Below, piece by piece: positions 35,893 through 44,511 of a DNA stretch of 64,000 bases. The notes below the pieces were generated by a model. The model worked only from the letters and a program-made list of their open reading frames with translations, made no database searches and was not told where the DNA came from. Source of the DNA: Shewanella sp. ANA-3 (GTDB lineage: Bacteria > Pseudomonadota > Gammaproteobacteria > Enterobacterales > Shewanellaceae). Position numbers and translations under genes: made by a program. The first letter of the stretch is position 1; every line of letters begins with the position of its first letter. The DNA lies in NCBI RefSeq assembly GCF_000203935.1, contig NC_008577.1, positions 744,001 to 808,000 on the forward strand, read 5' to 3'.

Positions 35893-37833
35893 TTAAGCCT
35901 CTGGCTTGCGGATGAACTCCCGCTCAAACTGCGCTGGCGTCATGGGTTTACCATAGAGGTAGCCTTGGCCTAAATCGCATTCTTCACTGCGGATAAAACT
36001 GTCCTGATGGGTGTTTTCAACTCCCTCGGCAATCACCTTCAGTTTGAGCTTTTTACCTATGGCGATAATGGCCTTAGTTAACTCCCTGTCCTGCTCGCTG
36101 TTTTCGAGCTTACTGATAAAGCAGCGGTCGATTTTTAAGGTATCGAAGGAATACTTTTGCAGATAGCTTAGGGAAGAGTAGCCGGTGCCAAAATCATCGA
36201 GTGAGATGCGGATCCCCAGTTCCTGCAATTGCTGAATAGCGTTATGGGCTAAGTGCTCGTCCTGCAATAGCATTCCTTCGGTGATCTCGAGCTCCAGTGC
36301 CGTGGCAGGTAATTGGTACAGGGTTAGTAGCTCGGCAATATGTTCGGCAAAGCGGGGATTACGCATTTGTACGGGGGAGATATTGATGGCGATTTTAAAG
36401 TCCCGCTGCAGTATTCGGCACCAGTCGGCGGCTTGTTTAATGGCGCTGTGGAGCACAAAGTTACCTATCTCCATGATTTGCCCATTACGTTCGGCCAAGG
36501 CGATAAATCGGTCGGGGGTAACTTGTCCTAGCACGGGATTGTGCCAACGCAGCAGCGCTTCTGCGCCAATCACTTTGTGAGTCTTGAGTTCGATAAAGGG
36601 TTGGTAGTGCAAGCTTAATTCATTGTTTCTCAGGGCATCGACTAAGTGCGACTCGAGTTGATAGCGCTGGCTCAGTGCGATTTGGGTGTCTTGATTGAAA
36701 AAGCTGTAGGGAATGCCTTCGGCCTTGCTGATGGTCATGGCAGCTCCGGCTTTTTGCAGCAGGGTTGCGGCATCGATACCGTCGCTTGGCGCCTGTGCTA
36801 TGCCGATTGACGAGGGAATAGTGATCACGAAGTCTGCGATACCAAAGGGGGAATTGCAGCAGTTGATGATCTGATTCAGCAGTTTGTGAGTCTCACGCTG
36901 TGAGGGCTTATGGGCTTGCACTAGCACAAACTCCGCCCCCGCGATGCGGGCAATAAAGGTATGACCGTCTGTGCAATGTTGTAAGCGTTGGCTCAAGATG
37001 GTGAGTATCTTATCGCCGATAAGATAACCGTAGCTGTCGTTAATGGATTTAAAGTTACGCAGCCCTAGGTAAAACACTGATATTTTTTCTTTACGATTAA
37101 TCTCTTCCAGCATATTCGCTAGGGTGTTGATGAGATTGAGCCGGTTGGGTAACCCTGTCAGCGGATCGTAGCTTTTATGATACTCAAGTGAGCTTTCGGT
37201 CGTCGTACGGGTTTCAATTTCACGGATTAACTTGGCGCTGAGTTCTGCCAGTTCATGGGTGCGTTGCTGCACTTTCTGTTCGAGTTGTTGGTTATGGAGC
37301 TGCAACTTAGCCTGTTGGAACAGAGTGATCAGATTGGTTTCGATAGCATTTTGAAATCGTGCCAATAAACTGCGGAACTGCTGGCTGTAGTTACGCTCCT
37401 TACTGTCGAGCATACAAATGGTGCCGAAGGTGCTGTTATCGGGCCAATGCAAGGGCAGGCCGCAGTAGGCTATCATCCCCAGTTTTATGTCGGGATTTTT
37501 ATCCCAATCGGCATCCTTCAAAGCGTTGGGGATGTGGAGCTCTCGACATTCTTTCATCACGGTTTCGCAATACAGGCCATGGCCTAAATGCTCTTTATCG
37601 TGGGGCTTGTAGGGATTTCCCTGACTATGGCTCGAGGCAAATACTTCAATCTCGGTAGGATGAACACGCATGATAAGCGCGGCCGGCGTATCCACTATCT
37701 CGGAGAGCAGATCTAAGGTTTGTTGCCAATTCTCTAGCATCTCAGGCGGCACGGTAATCTTGCCTGTATCAATAGCGATATCCGCGAATAAACGTTCTTT
37801 TTGAGATTGTTGGAGGGCAAACTTGTAGGGCAT
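35893..37833 (-). CDS. GAF–degenerate GGDEF–EAL cyclic-di-GMP protein
   Basis: About 646 residues. An N-terminal GAF domain (roughly 20–170; GMIAYCGLPLHWPDNSTFGT region), a coiled coil, a GGDEF domain in which the active motif is AGAEF, and an EAL domain with intact EALLRW, the DDFGTGYS loop and the lysine/glutamate patch (KIDRCFI, VIAEGVE). The broken GGDEF and intact EAL point to a phosphodiesterase whose GGDEF is regulatory. The ATG at 37833 is chosen over a TTG five codons earlier. Stand-alone gene. Confidence 0.85.
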   Translation of the reverse strand: MPYKFALQQSQKERLFADIAIDTGKITVPPEMLENWQQTLDLLSEIVDTPAALIMRVHPTEIEVFASSHSQGNPYKPHDKEHLGHGLYCETVMKECRELHIPNALKDADWDKNPDIKLGMIAYCGLPLHWPDNSTFGTICMLDSKERNYSQQFRSLLARFQNAIETNLITLFQQAKLQLHNQQLEQKVQQRTHELAELSAKLIREIETRTTTESSLEYHKSYDPLTGLPNRLNLINTLANMLEEINRKEKISVFYLGLRNFKSINDSYGYLIGDKILTILSQRLQHCTDGHTFIARIAGAEFVLVQAHKPSQRETHKLLNQIINCCNSPFGIADFVITIPSSIGIAQAPSDGIDAATLLQKAGAAMTISKAEGIPYSFFNQDTQIALSQRYQLESHLVDALRNNELSLHYQPFIELKTHKVIGAEALLRWHNPVLGQVTPDRFIALAERNGQIMEIGNFVLHSAIKQAADWCRILQRDFKIAINISPVQMRNPRFAEHIAELLTLYQLPATALELEITEGMLLQDEHLAHNAIQQLQELGIRISLDDFGTGYSSLSYLQKYSFDTLKIDRCFISKLENSEQDRELTKAIIAIGKKLKLKVIAEGVENTHQDSFIRSEECDLGQGYLYGKPMTPAQFEREFIRKPEA

Positions 37834-38038
37834 TTGAGGCTCATCCAAAAAGCACTTTGTTATTTATACACTATAGCCTTTTTCTTCGTTTTCGAGTTTA
37901 CCACCACGATTAAGTTTGCTTTAATTTGTAACTGATATGTTAATTTCTGTGTTTTAATTTCCTTAAGCTTTTGATAAGAATTCGCCCGTAGTCTGGTGCT
38001 GGGTATTTTGGCGAGTGGATAACTAAGTGCATCACACT

Positions 38039-38809
38039 ATGAAAAGTAATGTTAGGACGACATTTTTCAGCTTCGCAAAGGGACATTTGCTTGCACCTTG
38101 GCTTGTGTTTGCGGTGATTATTTTTTGGCTCGAACTGACCCATGCCGATATGCGATTCGCCAGCTTGTTATTTCACTGGCAGGGTGGGGTCGATTCTTGG
38201 CCTTTGCGTGGCCATTGGTTGACTGAGAATCTACTGCATGTCACTGGGCGAAATCTGGTGATTCTGCTTGCCGTTGTCGTGGTTAGCTGCATTGGCTTAA
38301 GCTTTCGCGTCGACAAGTTGCGACCTTATCGTAAAGGTTTTATCTATTTGTTTTGCAGTGTGCTAGCGAGTGTGGTCTTGGTGCGCCTTGGTAAGAGTCT
38401 TACCCATATGACTTGTCCCTGGGATGTGCTTGAGTTTGGCGGTCGCATGCTGCACTCATCCCTATTTGCTCGCTTGCCAGAGGGGGCTGAGTTTGGTCAG
38501 TGTTTCCCCGGTGGACATTCGAGCGGCGGTTTTGCTTGGGTAGCAAGCTATTATGTGCTGAAGGAATACCGACCCCAGTATGCTAAGACCGGCTTAATCT
38601 TCGGTATTGTTTTAGGTGCGCTGTTTGGTTTTGCGCAGGAGCTTCGTGGTGCCCATTTCTTAAGCCATGATTTATGGAGTTTGGCCATCGCTTGGACATC
38701 CGCTAGCTTGCTCTATTATGGCTTCTTCCTGCGTGTGCCCAAGGTCAACAAGATTAAAGTCGCCAACAAAATCAGTATTATTAGTACCAAAGAAGCCATC
38801 TCTAAGTGA
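38039..38809 (+). CDS. PAP2-family membrane phosphatase
   Basis: 256-residue inner-membrane protein with about five or six hydrophobic helices. PAP2 catalytic motifs are visible: a K/R segment RLGKSLTHMTCPW, central CFPGGHSSGG with the catalytic His, and ELRGAHFLSHD with the nucleophilic His and Asp. Probably dephosphorylates a lipid phosphate or undecaprenyl pyrophosphate-type substrate. ATG at 38039 preferred to a GTG at 38027. Monocistronic. Confidence 0.82.
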   Translation: MKSNVRTTFFSFAKGHLLAPWLVFAVIIFWLELTHADMRFASLLFHWQGGVDSWPLRGHWLTENLLHVTGRNLVILLAVVVVSCIGLSFRVDKLRPYRKGFIYLFCSVLASVVLVRLGKSLTHMTCPWDVLEFGGRMLHSSLFARLPEGAEFGQCFPGGHSSGGFAWVASYYVLKEYRPQYAKTGLIFGIVLGALFGFAQELRGAHFLSHDLWSLAIAWTSASLLYYGFFLRVPKVNKIKVANKISIISTKEAISK

Positions 38810-38843
38810 TGGCTTATCCTCCAAGTAACTCTGAGACGAACGC

Positions 38844-39392
38844 TTAGAAGCGAAACTCAAAGCGGATATCACCTCGGCGAAGGCGTAGTCTTTCGTCGAG
38901 GAGATGGTTTTTCTCGTTCAATAGGGTGTTCTTTTGCTTTAGCAGTTCGGCTTTATCGGTGAGGTTGTTTAGCTTGTTGTTGATGCTACTGATCTCGCTA
39001 TCGATGGCATTTAAGCGGTCGGCAATTTCGGCTAGACGTTTATTCACCAGATACTGCTCGTGTCCTTGGTTATAACGCTCAACAAACTGATTGTTGCTAC
39101 AAACGCCATAGTAATTCTCTCCAGCTAAACCTACACGGTAGCCATTTTCGGGCAGACAATAGCTGATAAGTCCCTGCTGATATCCCTGTTGCCACTGGGC
39201 TGCATCCACTCTGAGATTAAACTCACGACAATCCTGCTGATACTGATTGAGCTGGCTCGCGTTAGCGCCCCGATTACCGTCGGCTAAACCCGTGGCGTAC
39301 CAGTCATTATCTCGACATTCCTCGAGTGAGAGGCTAGTGCATTGGGTGAGGGAGAGGGCGGTAAGAGCCAAAGCAAAATTAAGGTAGCGCAT
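38844..39392 (-). CDS. DUF2799 lipoprotein
   Basis: 182 residues from the ATG at 39392, where a lipoprotein signal begins (MRYLNFALALTALSLTQC, with LTQC as lipobox). The mature part has the DUF2799 repeats around DNDWYATGLADG and a second YCLPENGYRVGLAG, then a coiled-coil tail rich in Leu, Asn and Lys. Function not known. Convergent with the PAP2 gene. Confidence 0.78.
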   Translation of the reverse strand: MRYLNFALALTALSLTQCTSLSLEECRDNDWYATGLADGNRGANASQLNQYQQDCREFNLRVDAAQWQQGYQQGLISYCLPENGYRVGLAGENYYGVCSNNQFVERYNQGHEQYLVNKRLAEIADRLNAIDSEISSINNKLNNLTDKAELLKQKNTLLNEKNHLLDERLRLRRGDIRFEFRF

Positions 39393-39599
39393 TCTAAAAT
39401 CTGACAAGTCACAAAATGGCATCAGCATAAAGCCTAGGGAAGGGGAGAGCTAGCGCTATATTTCGCCGCGAATACGGTTAGCTGGCGCAGAATTCAGGGC
39501 AACTTTTCCTATCTGAGTCACAACTTACTCGCTGTGATAATGCTAAGGTATTGAGTTAATGTTAGTTTTACTTTTCAGTATCTTGTATTGGAAATCCTT

Positions 39600-39935
39600 A
39601 TGTTGGCTCCGCTGCCGCCATCAGATAGCTCGCCCTTGGGAGTAAAACGGTCTGCGCCGCACATGGCGACGACTTCTACGTCTTCTCAAGAGGTGCAAGC
39701 AGAACTTAAAAAAGGCACTGAACCTCAAGAATCGAGTGATAACAATACTCCGACAGAGGTCGGTGCCCTGCAATCTTTCGCCCATGGCGCACTTGGTTTG
39801 GCAGAACCTAAGACCCCTGAACCTCTTTGTGATCGCGAAACTCCACCTCAAGAGGGCAACCAAGGCTACTACAAAGCCGGGCAATTGCTGAAAGTCGCCG
39901 CAACCGTGGGCAGTGTGATAGCACTCTTTGTATAA
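39600..39935 (+). CDS. Small low-complexity protein, doubtful
   Basis: 111 residues from the ATG at 39600 (a TTG lies four codons earlier). Rich in Pro, Ser, Thr and Glu, with a short hydrophobic C-terminus (LLKVAATVGSVIALFV). No family recognised and no clear ribosome site. The C-terminal anchor-like segment is the only argument that it is real. Confidence 0.35.
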   Translation: MLAPLPPSDSSPLGVKRSAPHMATTSTSSQEVQAELKKGTEPQESSDNNTPTEVGALQSFAHGALGLAEPKTPEPLCDRETPPQEGNQGYYKAGQLLKVAATVGSVIALFV

Positions 39936-40205
39936 ATCACAATGGATTTCAGTGTCTTGTTGCATGAGTCAATCGATGCGCTCGTTAAGCCAAGGTACAG
40001 GCAATAAGAGGTAATTTTCAGCAGCTTTACTGACGGTAAATCCACTGCGTTTTGCTATTGTGTTCCTGCACGAGGTGCTTTAGTTTTTACTGAAGTCAGG
40101 TATCTTTAACTGAATCTTTTTATCTATTCTCTTTATAAGGCTGCTTTTATATGAAGATTTGCCCGGCACATTCCATCTTACGCCTAAGTAAGGTATAAGG
40201 TCGGT

Positions 40206-41063
40206 ATGAAAACTCCTAAACGAATCCAACCTCTGGTTGATGAAGGGCTGGTTGACGAAGTCATTAGCCAACTGATGAGCGGTAAAGAGGCTACAGTGTA
40301 CGTGGTACGCTGTGGTGAGGATATTCGCTGCGCCAAGGTATATAAGGAAGCGGAGAAACGCAGTTTTAAGCAGGCGGTGGTTTACCAAGAGGGACGTAAA
40401 GTCCGTAATAGCCGCCGCGCTAGGGCGATGGAGAAAGGCTCTAAGTTTGGCCGCGAACAGATGGAAGAGGCTTGGCAGAGCGCCGAGGTCGATGCGCTGT
40501 TTCGTTTAGCCGATGCGGGAGTCAGAGTGCCTACGCCCTTTGGCTGTTTCGATGGCGTATTGTTGATGGAACTCGTCACCGACAGCGAAGGCCATGTTGC
40601 GCCCCGTTTGAATGATGTGAGTTTCAGTGCCGAGCAAGCCATCCACGACCATGGGTTAGTGATGACCTATGTTAAACGTATGCTCTGCGCAGGTTTAGTC
40701 CATGGCGACTTATCCGAATTTAACGTCCTAGTGGATGCTAATGGCCCGGTGATTATCGATTTACCTCAGGCCGTCGATGCCGCAGCCAACAACCATGCGA
40801 AATGGATGCTGGAGCGTGATGTTAATAACATGACGCAATATTACGGTCAGTACGCCCCCGAGCTACTCAAGACCCAATATGCCAAAGAAATGTGGGCGCT
40901 GTTTGAGGCGGGACAATTAAAAGCGGATACGCCGCTCACGGGTAAATTTACCGAAGTATTAGTCGATGCCGATGTCAATTCTGTATTGGATGAAATTCAA
41001 GCCGCCTATGATGAGGCGCAGGAGCGCAAGCTGCGACTTCAAGAAGCTAACGAAAACTATTAG
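40206..41063 (+). CDS. RIO-type serine protein kinase
   Basis: 285-residue RIO kinase. ATP-binding segment SGKEATVYVVRC with the Lys in CAKVYKE, the hinge LLMELV, catalytic loop VHGDLSEFNVLV (D and N present) and the metal-binding VIIDLPQAVD. The N-terminal winged helix of Rio2 is absent, so it is the Rio1-like bacterial type. RIO kinases act in ribosome maturation in archaea and eukaryotes; the bacterial role is unclear. Single gene with terminator. Confidence 0.87.
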   Translation: MKTPKRIQPLVDEGLVDEVISQLMSGKEATVYVVRCGEDIRCAKVYKEAEKRSFKQAVVYQEGRKVRNSRRARAMEKGSKFGREQMEEAWQSAEVDALFRLADAGVRVPTPFGCFDGVLLMELVTDSEGHVAPRLNDVSFSAEQAIHDHGLVMTYVKRMLCAGLVHGDLSEFNVLVDANGPVIIDLPQAVDAAANNHAKWMLERDVNNMTQYYGQYAPELLKTQYAKEMWALFEAGQLKADTPLTGKFTEVLVDADVNSVLDEIQAAYDEAQERKLRLQEANENY

Positions 41064-41074
41064 CTGACATCCTA

Positions 41075-41107
41075 ATAAAAAAGACGCTGATAAGCGTCTT
41101 TTTTATT
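41075..41107 (+). terminator. Terminator of the RIO kinase gene
   Basis: AAAAAAGACGCTGA and TAAGCGTCTTTTTT form a stem, T tract following, just after the stop. Confidence 0.9.
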
Positions 41108-41197
41108 GGAGAATATTATTAACGTGTTGATTTTGAATATCTCACATTGCCATCCTTGGCATGGGCACTCAGCCCCTTCCTTTCCATTGAACCACTT

Positions 41198-41305
41198 AAT
41201 AAAAGGACAAGACCAAAGGGAGAAAATATGTTGGATTGGTCGGAGAGTACAATCGACATATTTAATCTTTGGGGGAGATAACTCCCTCGAGCCTTGCCGA
41301 AACCT
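41198..41305. repeat. Structured repeat element A
   Basis: 108 nt, ~75% alike to element B 180 bp downstream. Nested pairings: CCAAAG (41213–41218) with CTTTGG (41267–41272); AATATGT (41225–41231) with ACATATT (41256–41262); and a hairpin GGGAG-ATAA-CTCCC (41273–41286). Outer GACAAG/CTTGCC pairs except one base. Confidence 0.7.
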
Positions 41306-41377
41306 TAGGTGTTGCAAGCAACACAGCCATCCGTGGCGCGCTATCCTAGCCTAGCGCTGGATCGTCATTGATCCGTG

Positions 41378-41486
41378 AATAAAAGGACAAGACCCAAGAG
41401 GGTAATATGTTCGTGACTTGGGGGAGCACAATTCACATATTTGATCTTTGGGGGAGATAACTCCCTCTAAAGCCTTGTCAAAACCT
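41378..41486. repeat. Structured repeat element B
   Basis: 109 nt. Same nested stems as A: GACAAG (41386–41391) with CTTGTC (41474–41479), CCCAAGA with TCTTTGG, AATATGT (41404) with ACATATT (41435), and GGGAG-ATAA-CTCCC. Loop sequences differ from A while the stems stay paired. Confidence 0.7.
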
Positions 41487-41525
41487 TTCTTTTGTTGCTA
41501 CTGCATACCCTTTGAGCATTAAGTT

Positions 41526-41625
41526 GACAGAGTCGGATAGTAAACAGCACAGTTATTATTGTTATTTGTACGATTTATATCTTAGGTCGTTGGGGAGCGA
41601 TAATAGATACCCATCCGACCCTGTC
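41526..41625. repeat. Palindrome-ended element C
   Basis: 100 nt bounded by GACAGAGTCGGAT and ATCCGACCCTGTC, an inverted repeat with one G-U-compatible difference. The interior shares AGTTATTATTGTTATT with element D. Confidence 0.65.
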
Positions 41626-41661
41626 TAAACTGTTATTGATCACGCATTCTATTTATTGGAT

Positions 41662-41763
41662 GACAAGGCCGGACGTAAAAGGGCGCTGTTATTATTGTTT
41701 TTAGCACAACTTTCATACCGCGTTAGACCTACAGGGCAATATGCAATGGGGTCCGGCCTTGTC
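41662..41763. repeat. Palindrome-ended element D
   Basis: 102 nt bounded by a perfect 13-bp inverted repeat, GACAAGGCCGGAC and GTCCGGCCTTGTC. Interior contains TGTTATTATTGTTTTTAG as in C. GAT precedes and follows the ends, possibly a 3-bp duplication, though chance is likely. Confidence 0.65.
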
Positions 41764-41788
41764 GATAAGGGCACTGGGCGAGGTTACC

Positions 41789-42022
41789 TCAACCTATAGT
41801 GCGTAATTCACTGTTTAGCTGTTTAATACGTTTCTGCAACTGCGCAATTTCAGAGATTAAAGCGCACTCCCTTTGCTGCGGCTGTTGCTCACTTTCCCTT
41901 ACCCATTGGTAAACCGCTTTAGCCGAAATACCGTACTGTCGTGCGACATCAGAGAGTAATCTGCCTTTGACTTTCACTTCAAAAATAACGTCAGGTTTAA
42001 GACTATGATTGGCGATTCCCAT
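41789..42022 (-). CDS. Small HTH protein derived from an IS3-type OrfA
   Basis: 77 residues. A transposase-like helix-turn-helix (GRLLSDVARQYGISAKAVYQW) is followed by a leucine-zipper-like coil (ISEIAQLQKRIKQLNSELR). This matches IS3-family OrfA in layout, but there is no OrfB, no inverted repeats of an IS, and the start residues MGIANHSLKPDVIFEVKVKG are atypical. It could be an orphan remnant or a domesticated DNA-binding protein. Its stop is 25 bp from element D. Confidence 0.6.
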   Translation of the reverse strand: MGIANHSLKPDVIFEVKVKGRLLSDVARQYGISAKAVYQWVRESEQQPQQRECALISEIAQLQKRIKQLNSELRTIG

Positions 42023-42085
42023 GGGTTATCCCTCTTACTCTATGTTCTGTCTGCTTGCTGGTTCTTTCGGTGCTTTCCTTGGTGA

Positions 42086-42184
42086 TTAATGACGCTGTTC
42101 TATATCCCACTGGCTATGTCCTAGGTGGCGCAGGGACAACCATTCGTGGCGACAATGACTAATAAGTTTCATCAGATGTTTCAT
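42086..42184 (-). CDS. Candidate 32-residue small ORF upstream of the HTH gene
   Basis: ATG at 42184 preceded by GAGGAGAATAGAG, a strong ribosome site. The product begins MKHLMKLISHCRHEWLSLRH and ends DIEQRH; it is basic, His-rich and without a membrane helix. It lies 63 bp upstream of the HTH gene on the same strand. No family recognised; expression unproven. Confidence 0.4.
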   Translation of the reverse strand: MKHLMKLISHCRHEWLSLRHLGHSQWDIEQRH

Positions 42185-42677
42185 CTCTATTCTCCTCAAT
42201 CCACTTAGGGATTGTGCTTCGATTACATGCCTCACAACGGGCACTTAGATTAACGTCCATTGATGTCAAACAGCTTACATAAGGTGTTGAGTGAGTGGCT
42301 TTGAGCGCCTCTGCTCTTCTACCTATTTATTAGTATGTAAAATCCGTGCCAACATTTATAAATTTATATTTATATTAAAAATCATAAACTTATTAAAATG
42401 TTTCAAACGGTGACTTTTTTAAGCCATGTCTGAAACGGTGCAGCTTGCACTATTTCAGTGCTTTTACTCTAAATGTTGTACAGATGATCTTAAGATGTTT
42501 TTATTTAGTGTTGTTTTCGATTGGATCAGTCATAAACTGAGCAAAGAAGCGATTAAAGATTGTCTCAAAAGAGAATGCTTATATACTGCGATTTTTTATG
42601 GTGTCCTTTGGCGACTTGCCACGCCCTTTGCCTTTTGGCGGGCAAATACCATCATCAATCATGTTATGAGGTCATAA
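42185..42677. other. AT-rich region upstream of the OmpA-like gene
   Basis: About 490 bp. Holds promoter sequence for both divergent sides, an AT-rich core at 42340–42420, and an 83-codon open frame (42426–42677) that I judge doubtful. TTCAAACGGTGA at 42404 and CTGAAACGGTGC at 42429 are similar. Confidence 0.45.
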
Positions 42678-43370
42678 ATGATGAAGCCTTCTCTGATCAA
42701 ATCACTGCCAGCATCTAAGCTTGCGATTGTTGTGGTGACAGGCGCCTTGATTGCGTCTGGCTGTTCTACAGTCAATCCCTATACCAATGAGCAACAAACG
42801 GCAAAAGCAACGACGGGCGCCTTAATTGGTGCGGTTGCCGGCGCGGCTGTTGGGGTTGCGTCCTCTAGCAAGAGCGACCGTGGTAAAGGTGCTTTAATTG
42901 GTGCCGCCTCAGGCGCCGCCGTCGGTGGTGGTATTGGTTACTACATGGATGTGCAAGAAACCAAACTGCGCCAACAACTGGCCTCGACAGGCGTGAGTGT
43001 GACCCGCGACGGTGACAATATTGTTCTCAATATGCCAAACGAAGTGACCTTTGGTGTCGACCAAACTGAGCTGAGTGATGGCGCTAAACGCGTACTTAAC
43101 TCAGTGGCGCTGGTGGCCAAGGAATACAGCAAGACTCAACTGAACGTATTAGGTTACACCGACAGCAGCGGCTCAGATTCTTACAACCTACGTTTATCAC
43201 AAGTCCGCGCCAGCGAAGTGGGCAACTACCTGATGAGCAAAGGCGTGGCTTCTGCTCGCGTTAAATCTAAGGGCATGGGTGAGGCGAGTCCTATCGCATC
43301 GAATGCGAATGCCGCAGGTCGCGCGCAAAACCGTCGAGTGGAAATTGTGTTAACCCCAACGGGGCAATAA
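42678..43370 (+). CDS. OmpA-family outer-membrane lipoprotein (YiaD-like)
   Basis: 230 residues. Lipoprotein signal with lipobox (LIASGC), a glycine-zipper region (ALIGAVAGAAVGVASS and ALIGAASGAAVGGGIGYY) and a C-terminal OmpA peptidoglycan-binding domain with NVLGYTDSSGSDSYNLRLSQ and AQNRRVEIVL. It should tether the outer membrane to peptidoglycan. Start at the first of two ATGs, six bases after GAGG. Own terminator follows. Confidence 0.87.
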   Translation: MMKPSLIKSLPASKLAIVVVTGALIASGCSTVNPYTNEQQTAKATTGALIGAVAGAAVGVASSSKSDRGKGALIGAASGAAVGGGIGYYMDVQETKLRQQLASTGVSVTRDGDNIVLNMPNEVTFGVDQTELSDGAKRVLNSVALVAKEYSKTQLNVLGYTDSSGSDSYNLRLSQVRASEVGNYLMSKGVASARVKSKGMGEASPIASNANAAGRAQNRRVEIVLTPTGQ

Positions 43371-43384
43371 TTTCCATAAAATAA

Positions 43385-43408
43385 GAGTCGCCTACGGGCG
43401 ACTTTTTA
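43385..43408 (+). terminator. Terminator of the OmpA-like gene
   Basis: GAGTCGCC-TAC-GGGCGACTTTTT: 7-bp GC stem and T tract. Confidence 0.88.
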
Positions 43409-43609
43409 CTCTCTGCACTCGCTGATTCTTTGCATTAGGCAACATTTTGCATTCGGGGACAATTTGTCCATTCACCTAAACAACTTAAGTGATCTTGGCC
43501 ACAATCGTCCCGATTTGAATTTATCCAGCAGCGGTAATACTTGATCCGCTAAAGGTTTTGCCGTCTTGTATGCACTAGGACATTTTCCTGTGCAAACGGA
43601 GATAACAGC

Positions 43610-44437
43610 ATGGCAAAACAGGGTTTAGTGTTAGCAATCAGTTTAGGGTCGACATTGATGGCGGGAATGGTACAAGGCGCGCCAACGAGCGCTGAGGTGA
43701 CAACCCCTATTGAACTCAGGGCTGCAGGCAGTTTAAAGGCGGCGATGAACGATATTATTGCCGCTTATCAAGCGAAATCCGACGCTAAAGTCGCGGCGCA
43801 ATATGCGCCTTCGGGCTTATTACTCAAGCGGATCCAAGAGGGTGAGCGAGTGGATATTTTCGCTTCGGCGAATATGAAACACCCGCAGGCCTTAGTCGAT
43901 GCGGGAGCGGGTCAACAGGTGCAAATGTTTGCCCGTAACCAGCTCTGTGCCATTGCCCTGGCGGATGTACCACTCACCAGTGCGAACTTATTAGACACCC
44001 TGCTCGCGCCGCAAATTAAGCTTGGTACGTCAACTCCAAAAGCCGATCCCGCGGGGGATTATGCTTGGGCAGTGTTTGCGAAAGCCGAGGCTTTAAAAGC
44101 TAATGCAAAAACCACATTAGAAACCAAAGCCTTGCAGCTAACGGGTGGGCCAGAGAGTGCTAAACCACCCAAAGATCGCAATCCCTATGCTTGGGTGATG
44201 GAAAATAAGCTGGCGGACGTATTCTTAACCTATTGCACCAATGCGGTGCTGGCACAAAAAGAAGTGCCTAGCCTCAAGATTGTCGATTTACCGCCAGAGT
44301 TAGCCGTTGGCGCCGACTATGGCCTATTGGTGTTAAAGGATGCCAATAGTGCGGCCGCGCCTCTGGCCGAGTTTATTTTATCCCCTGATGGACAAGCGAT
44401 TTTAACGGGCTATGGCTTTCAGCCGCCTAAAAAATAG
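43610..44437 (+). CDS. ModA-like molybdate/tungstate-type substrate-binding protein
   Basis: 275-residue periplasmic binding protein. Signal peptide ends near MVQGAPTS. ELRAAGSLKAAMNDIIAAY and YAPSGLLLKRIQEG are the oxyanion-binding segments of the ModA type, and DIFASANMKHP fits too. No permease or ATPase gene is adjacent, so it is an orphan. RBS GGAGATAAC precedes the ATG. Substrate could be another oxyanion. Confidence 0.8.
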   Translation: MAKQGLVLAISLGSTLMAGMVQGAPTSAEVTTPIELRAAGSLKAAMNDIIAAYQAKSDAKVAAQYAPSGLLLKRIQEGERVDIFASANMKHPQALVDAGAGQQVQMFARNQLCAIALADVPLTSANLLDTLLAPQIKLGTSTPKADPAGDYAWAVFAKAEALKANAKTTLETKALQLTGGPESAKPPKDRNPYAWVMENKLADVFLTYCTNAVLAQKEVPSLKIVDLPPELAVGADYGLLVLKDANSAAAPLAEFILSPDGQAILTGYGFQPPKK

Positions 44438-44451
44438 TGCTAATCGTCTAT

Positions 44452-44481
44452 TAAAAATGGCGCCCTATGGCGCCATTTTTG
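44452..44481. terminator. Terminator between modA-like gene and mgtE
   Basis: AAAAATGGCGCC and GGCGCCATTTTT form a long stem around CTAT; both convergent genes can use it. Confidence 0.9.
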
Positions 44482-44511
44482 TTGCTCGTTTTAGCAAGGC
44501 TTAGGCCTGTG

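Larger units (their letters stand above)
41064..41788. other. Non-coding region with an array of structured repeats
   Basis: 725 bp without a credible gene. After the terminator it carries two similar ~108-nt elements (A, B) and two ~100-nt palindrome-ended elements (C, D), detailed separately, with unrelated spacers of 36–73 nt. Confidence 0.65.

Noticed and set aside
41198..41486. Elements A and B as a CRISPR array
   Set aside because: Only two copies, 108 nt long, with large spacers and no cas gene.
41526..41763. Elements C and D as integron attC sites
   Set aside because: They lack paired RYYYAAC/GTTRRRY core sites, and no integrase or cassette genes lie nearby.
42426..42677. 83-codon open frame ahead of the OmpA-like gene
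   Set aside because: No ribosome site, hydrophobic but no recognisable product, and lies in promoter-like AT-rich sequence.
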